This document shows, piece after piece, positions 9,201 through 17,552 of a DNA stretch of 33,757 nt; within the stretch, counting starts at the first letter, position 1; every line of letters begins with the position of its first letter. Below the pieces are notes generated by a model. It was not told the DNA's origin. It saw nothing but the letters and a program-made list of their open reading frames with translations, and ran no database searches. The DNA is from an uncultured Saprospiraceae bacterium (GTDB lineage: Bacteria; Bacteroidota; Bacteroidia; Chitinophagales; Saprospiraceae), in contig CALHBW010000282.1 in the NCBI GenBank assembly GCA_937930625.1, forward strand, positions 1 to 33,757. The letters are read 5' to 3'. The position numbers were made by a program, and so were the translations under genes.

Positions 9201-11623
9201 CACCTTCTATGGAAAGCTATCAGGGCAAAGGTGCAGATTCTGATGCAGATGCCCCGAAACGGGAATTTGAGTTCTACAAAAAAATACAATATCCGGGTCG
9301 AAAAGATGCTCAAACAGTGGAAAAAGACTTCACGATTTGTCCGGCAAAGTTTAGAGTAATCAAAAAAGACCCTATTGCTATCTATCCCTGTGCCTGTTTT
9401 GATGAAAATGATGAAAGCTCACAGAAGGAGATAGATCGGCTTTGCGCCAATATTGCAAAGGAACAATACAAAATCCTTAAAATCTGCCTTGCCGGTGATA
9501 TTTGTACGATGATTGACGGGAAATATCATTACGTTATACGCGATAAAAACGATGGAACGATTTACCTGATTAGCTATGAAGGCTATCCGACTATAGAGGA
9601 AGCAACAGCGGCTTTTAATGAAAATTATCTGCAACTCATCGACCTGGCTTCTGATGTCGAAAATTATAATATAGATTCGAATACATGGACGGTCGGAATG
9701 CAGGGAAAAGTGACACCTTTAGCCTGTATTCCGGAGGATTTTGACTTGGATGTGCAGCAATTGGCAAATTGTTTTTGTACCTATCCTATTCGAATCAAAA
9801 AAGAAGAGGGCAAGCCTTGTTGCGATAATGATACAGCCTCCGTCTCCTATTATTTCCATTTGGTCAACCCCCATTTTCAACCAACAGATAATGATGATGA
9901 AGATTGCAAAGCCGACTGGCGAAGCACACAATGTTACGAGACACCGGAAGAAGCTATAAAGGATTTTAATCTTTTTCAGACTTTATTAAAAAACAAAGAA
10001 AACATCCGTCCTATTCCAGAGAAAAAATTCAACCGTTGTTTTGAAAAAGAGGAGGATTGTAATTGTAAAAACTACATCTCGGTCATTGAAGTATTGGTGG
10101 AAAGCTGTGAGACGTATCGCTCAGAAGAACTGGCTTGGCGAGCACTTAATGATTTTATCCAATGTGCTAATAATATAGAAAATTATATTCTGAACGATTC
10201 CAATGACTGTTACACGTTTCAAATATGGGATAATGGCGGCGGACAGACCAACCTGTTAGAGGAAGCATGTCAGGAATATCAATTTGGACAATCTGCTTCC
10301 CCTGAAGAAGGCGACTTGAAATTAGCTGAAAGCCCAACATGTTACGAATGTATTTCGGATATGCTGGACGCCATTCGCCGCCTCTTAGCCTGCATCAATC
10401 AGGAAGGTATGCACCTTGTGGAACACATTCTGCTACGACCTGTCAGAGATGACGGGCAAATAGAGAATTGTTGCCTCATCCAACCTACCGATGTGGATTG
10501 CTGCTGCAAATTAGAATATGAACTTGAAACAGAAGAAGCCTGTGCAGAGAACACACAAGAAACATCGCCTTACATTCCCGGTGCAGACACCTATTCTTTC
10601 TGGGCAACCGTCGTATTACCCGGCTGGACTTCTTCTTTTAGTACACACAATCAGCGCGACCTCTTTCAGGAATTATTGTATAAAAATACCCCCGCACATA
10701 TCGGCTTGAATATCGTTTGGATTAGTCCGCAGCAAATGTGTGAATTTGAGGGCAAGTATAGTCAGTGGCTACAAAGATTTACGTGCAATAGCAGTTCTGA
10801 TAATGACAATATACAATGTGAAATGGTGGATTGTCTGGCTCAACTTTCAGACTATACGCCAATGCCAAAAGAGGATCCCGAAAATACAGAAGAAGGGTGT
10901 CTTTGCAAAGGAGAAGAACAAATGGAGTTAGGTTTAAATAAAAATAAATTATTTGTAAATCATCAGTTTTATAATCAGAAAGATACGCTGAAACAAGAAG
11001 ATATGAGCACCATATTACGCAGTTCGGGCAATTCCAATTTTGCTTATCTGCCTGTCGAACTGGCAATGTCGGCAACAGCTTTGAAAAAAGCATCTGTTAA
11101 TACCATTTTGACGAATTTCAAAAAAAGCAAACAACCGAAAGCACCAAGAACGGAAGCCCTAAAAGAAAAGCCTGTTGCCAAAACAACTGCGCCGCCTCGC
11201 GTACTGCTGGAGCGTAGAAAAAAATACATCGCAAACTTGGCAAATATCGAAGATAAAGTGATGAGAGAAGACCGTGTCATGTACAGAGATGCGATGGCTT
11301 ATCTTAAATCCGGCAAGACTGATTTTGAGGCTTATGAGTATGTAGCAGACCGCATTTTCCAATACGGACAAAAGCCGGGGGGTGTGGAAACAGACCTGTT
11401 TTTCTATCTATTGTGTAATGCCACTTGGTGTTATCTCGATATCGCTTCTTGGTTAGACAAGCGCAATATTCAACACCCGGAAAAATGGCAGGAAATCGTC
11501 AATAAAATGAAAGCACAAAATGTCAATCGTCCCAAATTGCTCAAAGGCTGGAATGGTGGGGATATCAAAATTTCCTTACAATCTAAATCGGTGGGACGAT
11601 ATTACCGGATGATTAGGCAGTAA
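6257..11623 (+). CDS. Afp12-like eCIS baseplate protein (1788 aa)
   Basis: N-terminus FDFEWLRNKGLEHIGQLSGKIWTDHNTHDPGITMMELLCYALIDLGYRT is characteristic of Afp12-type proteins; starts just after the Afp11-like gene. Confidence 0.75.
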   Translation: MEETKINNKVIQKNDSSFPEHFDFEWLRNKGLEHIGQLSGKIWTDHNTHDPGITMMELLCYALIDLGYRTKLPIEDLLAKKNDEIEDNFFTPAEILTCNPTTIMDYRKMLMDIDGVQNAWLEIEQDEYLVVDCNVLEGDHLSCKTINFNPEPDTEIDPDNSNILEENEFKLCLNGLYRVYIELENDDPYCLNGESQSEELQEQKDAILAEVKKRLSRYRNLCEDFTTIHTLCTEEIGLCAEIELTEAANPEEIYVEIMEKVNNFLTPQINYYTLEDFLNKGKTIEEAFEGRPYLTDFSKTDECDNTIIESRGFIDDEELKNIKRHTSIHLSDIYKLILEINGVASVKNLVLNGWIDDIQEPVESSNYNPTLGHEADEERCWTWELPLHEGYVPQLCFEYTCLKLIKGGFTYTISQDEIEQRLRSSILAGTAPLLNEENLNMPIPTGNYRPDLGEYYSIQNDLPNVYGVGEGGIPNSATDLRKAQALQLKGYLMFYDQMLATYISQIGNLRHLFSLKPDSQRSADDLHTYFPQLLDSVPQAEQLIQFYADTNSGLLDGTVLGLPVQTEPTNLQLEELKRQKDFECQREKYYFDKAIDRNIAISQLQREFRQGDINTTICEDESGFFFVIKTRFSAYLLMSRKHYCTYNEAKSAAESIAYLGTLPQAYQKAKKTIENIDNTYEEKYTFSIVYKNLDYLTIVQKMVEDESQYCERREEFLEHLLARFAENFNEYALLNYTLELDAKQRIERKGQLLCNYPTISRNRGKAYDYCQPSWDTDNRSGLENKIAALAGLSPIKQAICNFEVDCVENGGKIVQIKNPRGHVIMESDCTFESDEKVQQFLETFFSKCARDKANYKDINTKGKYSFFIECENCKVYYIRTFETTKQRDAVKQNICRSYTYEPEDEDIFVSKSKNGKPVEWKYYFLRRNEGEASIPVFQSIKSFNTKKKAINAYQKDAKKMPKADLKTEEDGTGKVYLSGRKTPSMESYQGKGADSDADAPKREFEFYKKIQYPGRKDAQTVEKDFTICPAKFRVIKKDPIAIYPCACFDENDESSQKEIDRLCANIAKEQYKILKICLAGDICTMIDGKYHYVIRDKNDGTIYLISYEGYPTIEEATAAFNENYLQLIDLASDVENYNIDSNTWTVGMQGKVTPLACIPEDFDLDVQQLANCFCTYPIRIKKEEGKPCCDNDTASVSYYFHLVNPHFQPTDNDDEDCKADWRSTQCYETPEEAIKDFNLFQTLLKNKENIRPIPEKKFNRCFEKEEDCNCKNYISVIEVLVESCETYRSEELAWRALNDFIQCANNIENYILNDSNDCYTFQIWDNGGGQTNLLEEACQEYQFGQSASPEEGDLKLAESPTCYECISDMLDAIRRLLACINQEGMHLVEHILLRPVRDDGQIENCCLIQPTDVDCCCKLEYELETEEACAENTQETSPYIPGADTYSFWATVVLPGWTSSFSTHNQRDLFQELLYKNTPAHIGLNIVWISPQQMCEFEGKYSQWLQRFTCNSSSDNDNIQCEMVDCLAQLSDYTPMPKEDPENTEEGCLCKGEEQMELGLNKNKLFVNHQFYNQKDTLKQEDMSTILRSSGNSNFAYLPVELAMSATALKKASVNTILTNFKKSKQPKAPRTEALKEKPVAKTTAPPRVLLERRKKYIANLANIEDKVMREDRVMYRDAMAYLKSGKTDFEAYEYVADRIFQYGQKPGGVETDLFFYLLCNATWCYLDIASWLDKRNIQHPEKWQEIVNKMKAQNVNRPKLLKGWNGGDIKISLQSKSVGRYYRMIRQ

Positions 11624-11636
11624 AATAACAGAAATA

Positions 11637-13439
11637 ATGACGCACCATTTCATCGCAAAACAAATCACTGAACTCAGCATTCGCAATGCAGAGGAGGCAT
11701 ACAAAGTCCAAAATGACTTTGCCAATGCCTTTCGCAGGGAAGCTGTGCCTATGCTGGAAAAACTGTTTGACAGGTTATTTGGCGATGATGAAGTCGTGCG
11801 TATTGAAAAACTGGAAATAGATTTGGGCAATATTTCCGCTAAGGACTTATCCGCCGGCAATTTTGTCGCTTTATTACAACAAAAACTCGAAGAAGCCCTG
11901 ACGGTGCATATTCATCAGTCCGAACAGCCCGTACAGCGTTTACCTATGCCTAAAAACCACTTTGAGCAATGGTTATATTTTCTCGAATATGGTAGTTTTT
12001 CTTGGGAAATGCCACAGCCAAAACAGCAACAATGGCTAAGGGATGTCTTGGATACTTTGGCAACTGAAGTTAGCGCAATTAACCAACTCACACAATTGCT
12101 TCGCAAAAACAACACTGCTTTTAAACGACTGATACTGCAACACGAAGCGGTATTTTTAAAAACAATAGCAGAATTGTTTACCGGACAAAAACAAGATGAG
12201 TTGAGTCCGTTTCTAAAAGAATGGCAGCAGATTCGTCGTACAATTCACAAAAAACAAAAAACAAAAAAAACCGCTCAAACCTTTCGAGAAACAGAGCAGA
12301 TATTCTGGACGACAATACTGGAAAAAGTTATTTTACAAAGAGAAAAAAAGACCTCCCAAACCTTATGTGCAGATTACATTTTAGCCAATATAACAACAGA
12401 ACTAATTTCTGAAAGACCTTTGATTATCCAACAAATAAACAAAGCATTCCCACTAACAACAGCATTATTAAAACAAAAAAATATTAGCGAATATATTGCT
12501 GAAAATCAGCTAAATGACTATACAACATCTTCTAACCTTTCAGAGGAAGAAAAACAATCGCACACAAAAAAAGAAGCGCAAAACAACAACCAACCAACTG
12601 AAAAATCAACAATTACAAGCTCTGGAAATGATAAACTCACAAAACAGACAAGGGATGAAATAAGCGAAGAAAAATCAGCACAACAAATTGAAAAAGAAAA
12701 AAATACATCAATACCTCAATCTTCTAATCTTTCAGAGAAAGAAAAACAATCCTTCACAAAAAACGAAGCACAAAACAACAATCAACCAACTGAAAAATCG
12801 GCAATTACAAGTACTGAAAATAATAAGCACACAAAACCCCAATTCGCCGACCCGAACAGCCGGGACGACAACACGACAACGCATCAACACCCAAATAACT
12901 CAACAACTCAAAAACCACAGTTCACAACTCAACAACCTGATAATCACTACATCCCTAACGCTGGCATCGTCATGCTCCATCCGTTTTTAGGACACCTATT
13001 CAAAAAACTGAAATTGACCAAAGGCGGAGCGTTCAAAAATACAAAGTCCACGCAAAAAGCCATCCTGCTACTACATTATCTAACAACGCAGGAAATCAAA
13101 ACGCCGGAATACCAACTAACTTTACCCAAATTCTTATGCGGCGTACCACTAAACACCCCAATTGACCACTATACTAAACTTACAAAAAAAGAAAAAGAGG
13201 AAGCCGAAAATCTATTGCAGGCAGCCATAGAACATTGGGGCGCATTAGGCAAAGTCTCCAATGCCAGTTTACGCGAAGGCTTCCTCAAGCGCGAAGGCAA
13301 GCTGGAAAAAACCTCCGGTGGTTGGCAGTTGCAAATAGAAAAACAAACGATAGATATTCTCTTAGACCAATTACCCTGGAATCTAAGCATTGTAAAACTA
13401 CCCCAAATGGAAGATATTTTAAAAGTAGATTGGCGATAA
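11637..13439 (+). CDS. Contractile injection system tape measure protein (Afp14-like)
   Basis: N-terminus HFIAKQITELSIRNAEEAYKVQNDFANAFRREAVPMLEKLFDRL and C-terminal HPFLGHLFKKLKLTKGGAF, AILLLHYLTT, WNLSIVKLPQM segments typical of CIS tape-measure proteins. Confidence 0.8.
   Translation: MTHHFIAKQITELSIRNAEEAYKVQNDFANAFRREAVPMLEKLFDRLFGDDEVVRIEKLEIDLGNISAKDLSAGNFVALLQQKLEEALTVHIHQSEQPVQRLPMPKNHFEQWLYFLEYGSFSWEMPQPKQQQWLRDVLDTLATEVSAINQLTQLLRKNNTAFKRLILQHEAVFLKTIAELFTGQKQDELSPFLKEWQQIRRTIHKKQKTKKTAQTFRETEQIFWTTILEKVILQREKKTSQTLCADYILANITTELISERPLIIQQINKAFPLTTALLKQKNISEYIAENQLNDYTTSSNLSEEEKQSHTKKEAQNNNQPTEKSTITSSGNDKLTKQTRDEISEEKSAQQIEKEKNTSIPQSSNLSEKEKQSFTKNEAQNNNQPTEKSAITSTENNKHTKPQFADPNSRDDNTTTHQHPNNSTTQKPQFTTQQPDNHYIPNAGIVMLHPFLGHLFKKLKLTKGGAFKNTKSTQKAILLLHYLTTQEIKTPEYQLTLPKFLCGVPLNTPIDHYTKLTKKEKEEAENLLQAAIEHWGALGKVSNASLREGFLKREGKLEKTSGGWQLQIEKQTIDILLDQLPWNLSIVKLPQMEDILKVDWR
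12528..12836. repeat. Internal duplication in the tape-measure linker (two 117-bp copies, 192-bp spacing)
   Basis: Copies at 12528-12644 and 12720-12836 encode SSNLSEEEKQSHTKKEAQNNNQPTEKSTITSSGNDKLTK and SSNLSEKEKQSFTKNEAQNNNQPTEKSAITSTENNKHTK. Confidence 0.9.
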
Positions 13440-13448
13440 AAACTTTGG

Positions 13449-13560
13449 GTCTATGGTCAATAGTCCATTGTCCATAGCTGTTTTGAAAATTGAAAATTAT
13501 TTCATTTTGCTCTGCAAAATGTGTGATGTCCATCGACTACCGACCATGGACTATCGACTG
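13449..13560. repeat. Intergenic inverted repeat with a central hairpin
   Basis: Arms gtctatggtcaatagtccattgtccatag (13449-13477) and gtccatcgactaccgaccatggactatcgactg (13528-13560) are imperfect reverse complements; hairpin cattttgc-tct-gcaaaatg at 13503-13521. Confidence 0.7.
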
Positions 13561-13567
13561 ATAAAAT

Positions 13568-16500
13568 ATGAAAGCAACAGAAAATAAATCATCCACCACT
13601 ACCTTGCAGAGAAAGCAAGAGCAGACACCTTTCTTTAAAAAAGAAGGGCAGGATGGCTTTTTTTCTACTTCAACCGAAAAACCTGCCCCTTTCTTCAAAC
13701 CAATATCCCCCTTTGGAGGGGGTGCAGGGGGAGGAATTCAACCCAAGCTCAAAATCGGACAACCCAATGACAAATACGAAAAAGAAGCCGATTCGGTAGC
13801 CGATACCGTCGTCCAACGCCTATCCGAAAATCGCTCGAACACAAATATGTCCCCCTCTGGAGGGGGCGCAGGGGGAGGAATATCTGCTAAAAGGGCTACC
13901 AATCAAATTGTCCAGCGAAACACCCCCGACAACGAAGAACAACTCCAAAAGCAAGAAGACAAAGAAGAAATTTCCCTCAAAGAAGAAAGCATCCAACGCA
14001 AACCCATTTTCGAGAGCAACGATGACTTATCCAACTTTGGTGGGCAGACAGGGGGTGGACTTCAAACTAAATCAGAAACACCAAACACCACTACACCCGC
14101 TCTCGAAACCCAACTAAATAATTCAAAAGGTAAAGGCTCCTCTCTGCCCGAAAATACCCGTAACGACATGGAATCTGCTATTGGCGCAGATTTCGGCGGT
14201 GTAAATGTTCATACCGACAATAATGCGGTACAAATGAATCAGGACCTCGGCGCAAAAGCCTTCACGCATGGCTCGGATATTTATTTCAATCAAGGACAAT
14301 ATGATACCAATTCTTCCGGCGGACAACACCTACTGGCGCATGAGTTGACACATACGGTGCAGCAGGGGGCAGCAAACACCGTTCAACAAAAAACAGAAGC
14401 CTCGCAAATACAACCACGTATTCAAAGAAGCTGGCTCGGAGATGGTATTGAGTGGATAAAAGGTAAAATAGCCAGCGGACTCAACTGGGCTGCCGAGCGT
14501 ACTATTCCCGGCTATACCTTACTCAATGTTGTTTTGGGTAAAAATCTGATTACTGATAAACCTGTTGCCCGTACAGGTGTTAATCTCATAGAAGGTTTTA
14601 TGGATTTGCTGCCTATTGTCGGCAAAATATTATTCAACGAACTCAAAGAAACAGAATCCCTGAATGAAGCGGGCGCATGGGTAGAGCAAAAAATGACCGA
14701 ATTTGGAATTGACTTCAATGACATATCCAGACGCCTGACTGCCATGTGGGAAGAAATGTCTATCTGGAATGGCGTTGATGGCAATAAACAAATATTTAAA
14801 AAGTATTTTGGTCGCGACATCGGTAGAATATTGGCTTTCAAGAACGTCGTTCAGCAAAAAGTCAAAGAGCTTAGATTTGAAGCAGCCTTCCGCTTGGTTG
14901 GCGCACATGATTTGATTGCATCCTTAAAAAAAGCACCGGCGGCACTCAAAAGAGCTATTGACGACCCCAAAGCTGTGCTAAAATCCTTTATGGGGGCATT
15001 GAAAAACGGCTTTACCAATTTCAAAGTCAATTTTGTTGGTCATTTCAAAAGTGCATTATTAGGTTGGTTATTTGGTAAAGCGGCAGAAATGGGCGTACAG
15101 ATGCCCAAGCAATTCAATGTAGCAGGATTATTTGGCTTTGTAGCACAACTGTTGGGCGTTACGTATCAGCAAATTCGCGCAATGGTGGTCAAACGGCTTG
15201 GTCCAAAAGGCGAAAAAGTCATATCTTACATGGAAACTGCGGTCAGCTTTGTAGCCGACCTGATAACAAGAGGACCAATTGCCCTTTGGGAAAAAGTAAA
15301 AGAAGCCCTAGCCAACTTCAAAACAATGCTTTTTTCCAAAATTGCAACATTGGTCTCCACGGAAATCATCAAATCTGCCGTCACCAAATTGGTGTCCATG
15401 CTCAATCCGGCAGGAGCTATCGTACAACTGGTGCTGACCGTTTACCGTGTCGTCAAGTTCTTTATAGATTGGTGGAATAAGATTAAAGATATTGCTACTA
15501 AAGTTATCGGTTCTATCACCAAAGTCGCTTTAGGGCAGTTTGCCGGAGCCTCGGCTTTTATTGAAAATGCTTTTGCCAAAGGCATACAAATCGCTATTGG
15601 GTTTTTGGCGAGTATTTTTGGCTTGGGCGGTATCGCCGCTAAAGTTAAAAATCTGATTAAGGCAATCGCGACACCTGTGCAGACGGCTGTGGGTAAGGTG
15701 ATTGATTGGATTGTTCAAAAAGGAAGGGCTTTGTTCAATAAGATATTGGGAAAAAAGGAAAAGGAGCAACCTGATTATAGTGATCCGGTAAAGCAGGAGA
15801 AAGTATCAGCTGGCTTGGCTGCTATTGATAATGAAGAAGAAAAATACATTGTTGATGGTAAAATCACTAGAGAAAATGCTGAAAAAGTAGTAAAGACTGT
15901 AAAGCAAGAACATACAGTATTCACAGTATTAAAAGTAATAGATGGTGGAGACACATGGAACTATGATTATGCTGCTAGTCCTGGAAAAGAAGTAGAGGGG
16001 CCTGGAAAAGGAGAAGAAACAAATGAGGTTTTGGCCCTGTATAGGGGAATACACTATTTTGCTTTATATGATGATGAAGCAGAAAAAGAGAGAGTGATTA
16101 ATAATATTGTTGCAGAACAAGATTTTTCAGATGCAGTATACGATATACTAGGGAAGGATAGGTATGATGAAGATGTAACTTATGAAGAAAAGTTATCGGC
16201 GGCAAGGATTATAGTTATGGAACTAATGAATAAAAAGGAAAGTATAAATGTGAAAACATGGTGGGGAAAGAAAAAAACAGTCTCGTCACATTTTTATGTG
16301 CTTTTACAGAGGTATGTAAATACTAGGGCAGCCTTTATAGAGGAAATAAACGAAGAACGGAGAAAGGATTCATACAAAGGACTTTCATTTTCTTCCATTC
16401 CATTTATTTCTACCACAAAAACTGCAAAAAGAGCTGCAAAATATGCACTAAATAAGGTGGCTCCTAAAGAAGATCAAATTGAAAAATATAAAGATTTTGA

Positions 16501-16786
16501 TTCAACCACATTGGTCGGAAAACTTTTTGTTTATTTACTTAAGGTAAGTGATTTGGAAACATTAAAAGCAGAAGATATTATTGCAAAAGGCAAAGAAGAG
16601 AAATTTTTTCCTCATGTTAGGTACTCTACTGCTGACAAAGAAATTACTTTTCCTGGTTATATACCCCGAGAAAATAGAGTTGCAAGTATTAATGCAGAAG
16701 CAGGAGATAATGCTGACCAATTAGCATCTGAAGGAGAAAAAGCTGCGAAAAATAGTACTACTGACAAAATAATACCATGGGGGTAA
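13568..16786 (+). CDS. eCIS core domain (DUF4157) polymorphic effector with C-terminal ADP-ribosyltransferase-like domain (putative)
   Basis: MESAIGADFGGVNVHTDNNAVQMNQDLGAKAFTHGSDIYFNQGQY...LLAHELTHTVQQ is the eCIS core domain; long helical middle region; C-terminal LYRGI...PFISTTKTAKRAAKYA...KEITFPGYI fits an R-S-E ART pattern. Confidence 0.8.
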   Translation: MKATENKSSTTTLQRKQEQTPFFKKEGQDGFFSTSTEKPAPFFKPISPFGGGAGGGIQPKLKIGQPNDKYEKEADSVADTVVQRLSENRSNTNMSPSGGGAGGGISAKRATNQIVQRNTPDNEEQLQKQEDKEEISLKEESIQRKPIFESNDDLSNFGGQTGGGLQTKSETPNTTTPALETQLNNSKGKGSSLPENTRNDMESAIGADFGGVNVHTDNNAVQMNQDLGAKAFTHGSDIYFNQGQYDTNSSGGQHLLAHELTHTVQQGAANTVQQKTEASQIQPRIQRSWLGDGIEWIKGKIASGLNWAAERTIPGYTLLNVVLGKNLITDKPVARTGVNLIEGFMDLLPIVGKILFNELKETESLNEAGAWVEQKMTEFGIDFNDISRRLTAMWEEMSIWNGVDGNKQIFKKYFGRDIGRILAFKNVVQQKVKELRFEAAFRLVGAHDLIASLKKAPAALKRAIDDPKAVLKSFMGALKNGFTNFKVNFVGHFKSALLGWLFGKAAEMGVQMPKQFNVAGLFGFVAQLLGVTYQQIRAMVVKRLGPKGEKVISYMETAVSFVADLITRGPIALWEKVKEALANFKTMLFSKIATLVSTEIIKSAVTKLVSMLNPAGAIVQLVLTVYRVVKFFIDWWNKIKDIATKVIGSITKVALGQFAGASAFIENAFAKGIQIAIGFLASIFGLGGIAAKVKNLIKAIATPVQTAVGKVIDWIVQKGRALFNKILGKKEKEQPDYSDPVKQEKVSAGLAAIDNEEEKYIVDGKITRENAEKVVKTVKQEHTVFTVLKVIDGGDTWNYDYAASPGKEVEGPGKGEETNEVLALYRGIHYFALYDDEAEKERVINNIVAEQDFSDAVYDILGKDRYDEDVTYEEKLSAARIIVMELMNKKESINVKTWWGKKKTVSSHFYVLLQRYVNTRAAFIEEINEERRKDSYKGLSFSSIPFISTTKTAKRAAKYALNKVAPKEDQIEKYKDFDSTTLVGKLFVYLLKVSDLETLKAEDIIAKGKEEKFFPHVRYSTADKEITFPGYIPRENRVASINAEAGDNADQLASEGEKAAKNSTTDKIIPWG

Positions 16787-17496
16787 TTAAAGAAATAAAT
16801 TTTTTGAAAGAAAAAATAATTCATCAATATCGACTATTAAAATGGGATGAGGTTGACGAAAGGGTTTTAAAAACTAGTGTGTATGATTCTTTTTTTATTG
16901 AGTTTTTTGATGAGGAAATGGCATCCATATTCGAACGAAATAATACCAGATATCTCGTCGAATTTTTAGAACAATTTAGTTCTTTTAATTATGCCTATGG
17001 ACAAAGTATTTCAGTTTGTAGAGAATGGTTTGAATTAGTAGCACTGGCAGCAAATATAACAGGAGATAATCTAAGAACTTGTCAGTATGCTGCTATTAGC
17101 GGCAGGTGGGATATTTTAGAAAATGTTGATAAACAAATAAAGGAATTTAATTCCTATGAAGATATGCTTTTTATTTATATCGTTGATAGTGATGGAGCTA
17201 ATGACTACTCTAACTTACTTATACGTCGTATAAATCATTTGTGGAATGACTTGTATAAAGTTATAGAGGAAGGAAATATCTTGAAAATCCAAAATGTATT
17301 AATGGAAATAGTTGAGGATATTCATATTGATTTTGATATTGATTACAAATTTGCACCCGGAGAATTTCCCGTTTTTGTTCCCTCATTAGTTGCCATAATT
17401 AGAGTACTCATTTACCAAAATAAAATATCGCCTGTTTTTTATAAAAAGGATTGGTTAAACAAGTCTCTAAATCTGGAATTGGCAGTTGTAACGTAA
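16777..17496 (+). CDS. Small AT-rich ORF overlapping the toxin gene; putative cognate immunity protein
   Basis: 239 aa, ATG at 16777 lies 10 bp inside the preceding toxin ORF (stop at 16784-16786); no signal peptide seen. Confidence 0.55.
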   Translation: MGVIKEINFLKEKIIHQYRLLKWDEVDERVLKTSVYDSFFIEFFDEEMASIFERNNTRYLVEFLEQFSSFNYAYGQSISVCREWFELVALAANITGDNLRTCQYAAISGRWDILENVDKQIKEFNSYEDMLFIYIVDSDGANDYSNLLIRRINHLWNDLYKVIEEGNILKIQNVLMEIVEDIHIDFDIDYKFAPGEFPVFVPSLVAIIRVLIYQNKISPVFYKKDWLNKSLNLELAVVT

Positions 17497-17552
17497 ATAA
17501 ACCATGTTATTGTAGCTATTATGTCAAATATTTTTAATTTTATATTTAACCA

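Noticed and set aside
8295-10931. Several 60-72-aa ORFs in the other + frames of the Afp12-like gene
   Set aside because: Short, out of frame with a clear long coding sequence, no domain signatures.
14320-14370. HELTH motif as evidence of an active zinc protease in the DUF4157 proteins
   Set aside because: The motif is part of the conserved eCIS core domain; I cannot show proteolytic activity, so the effector function was assigned to the C-terminal domains instead.
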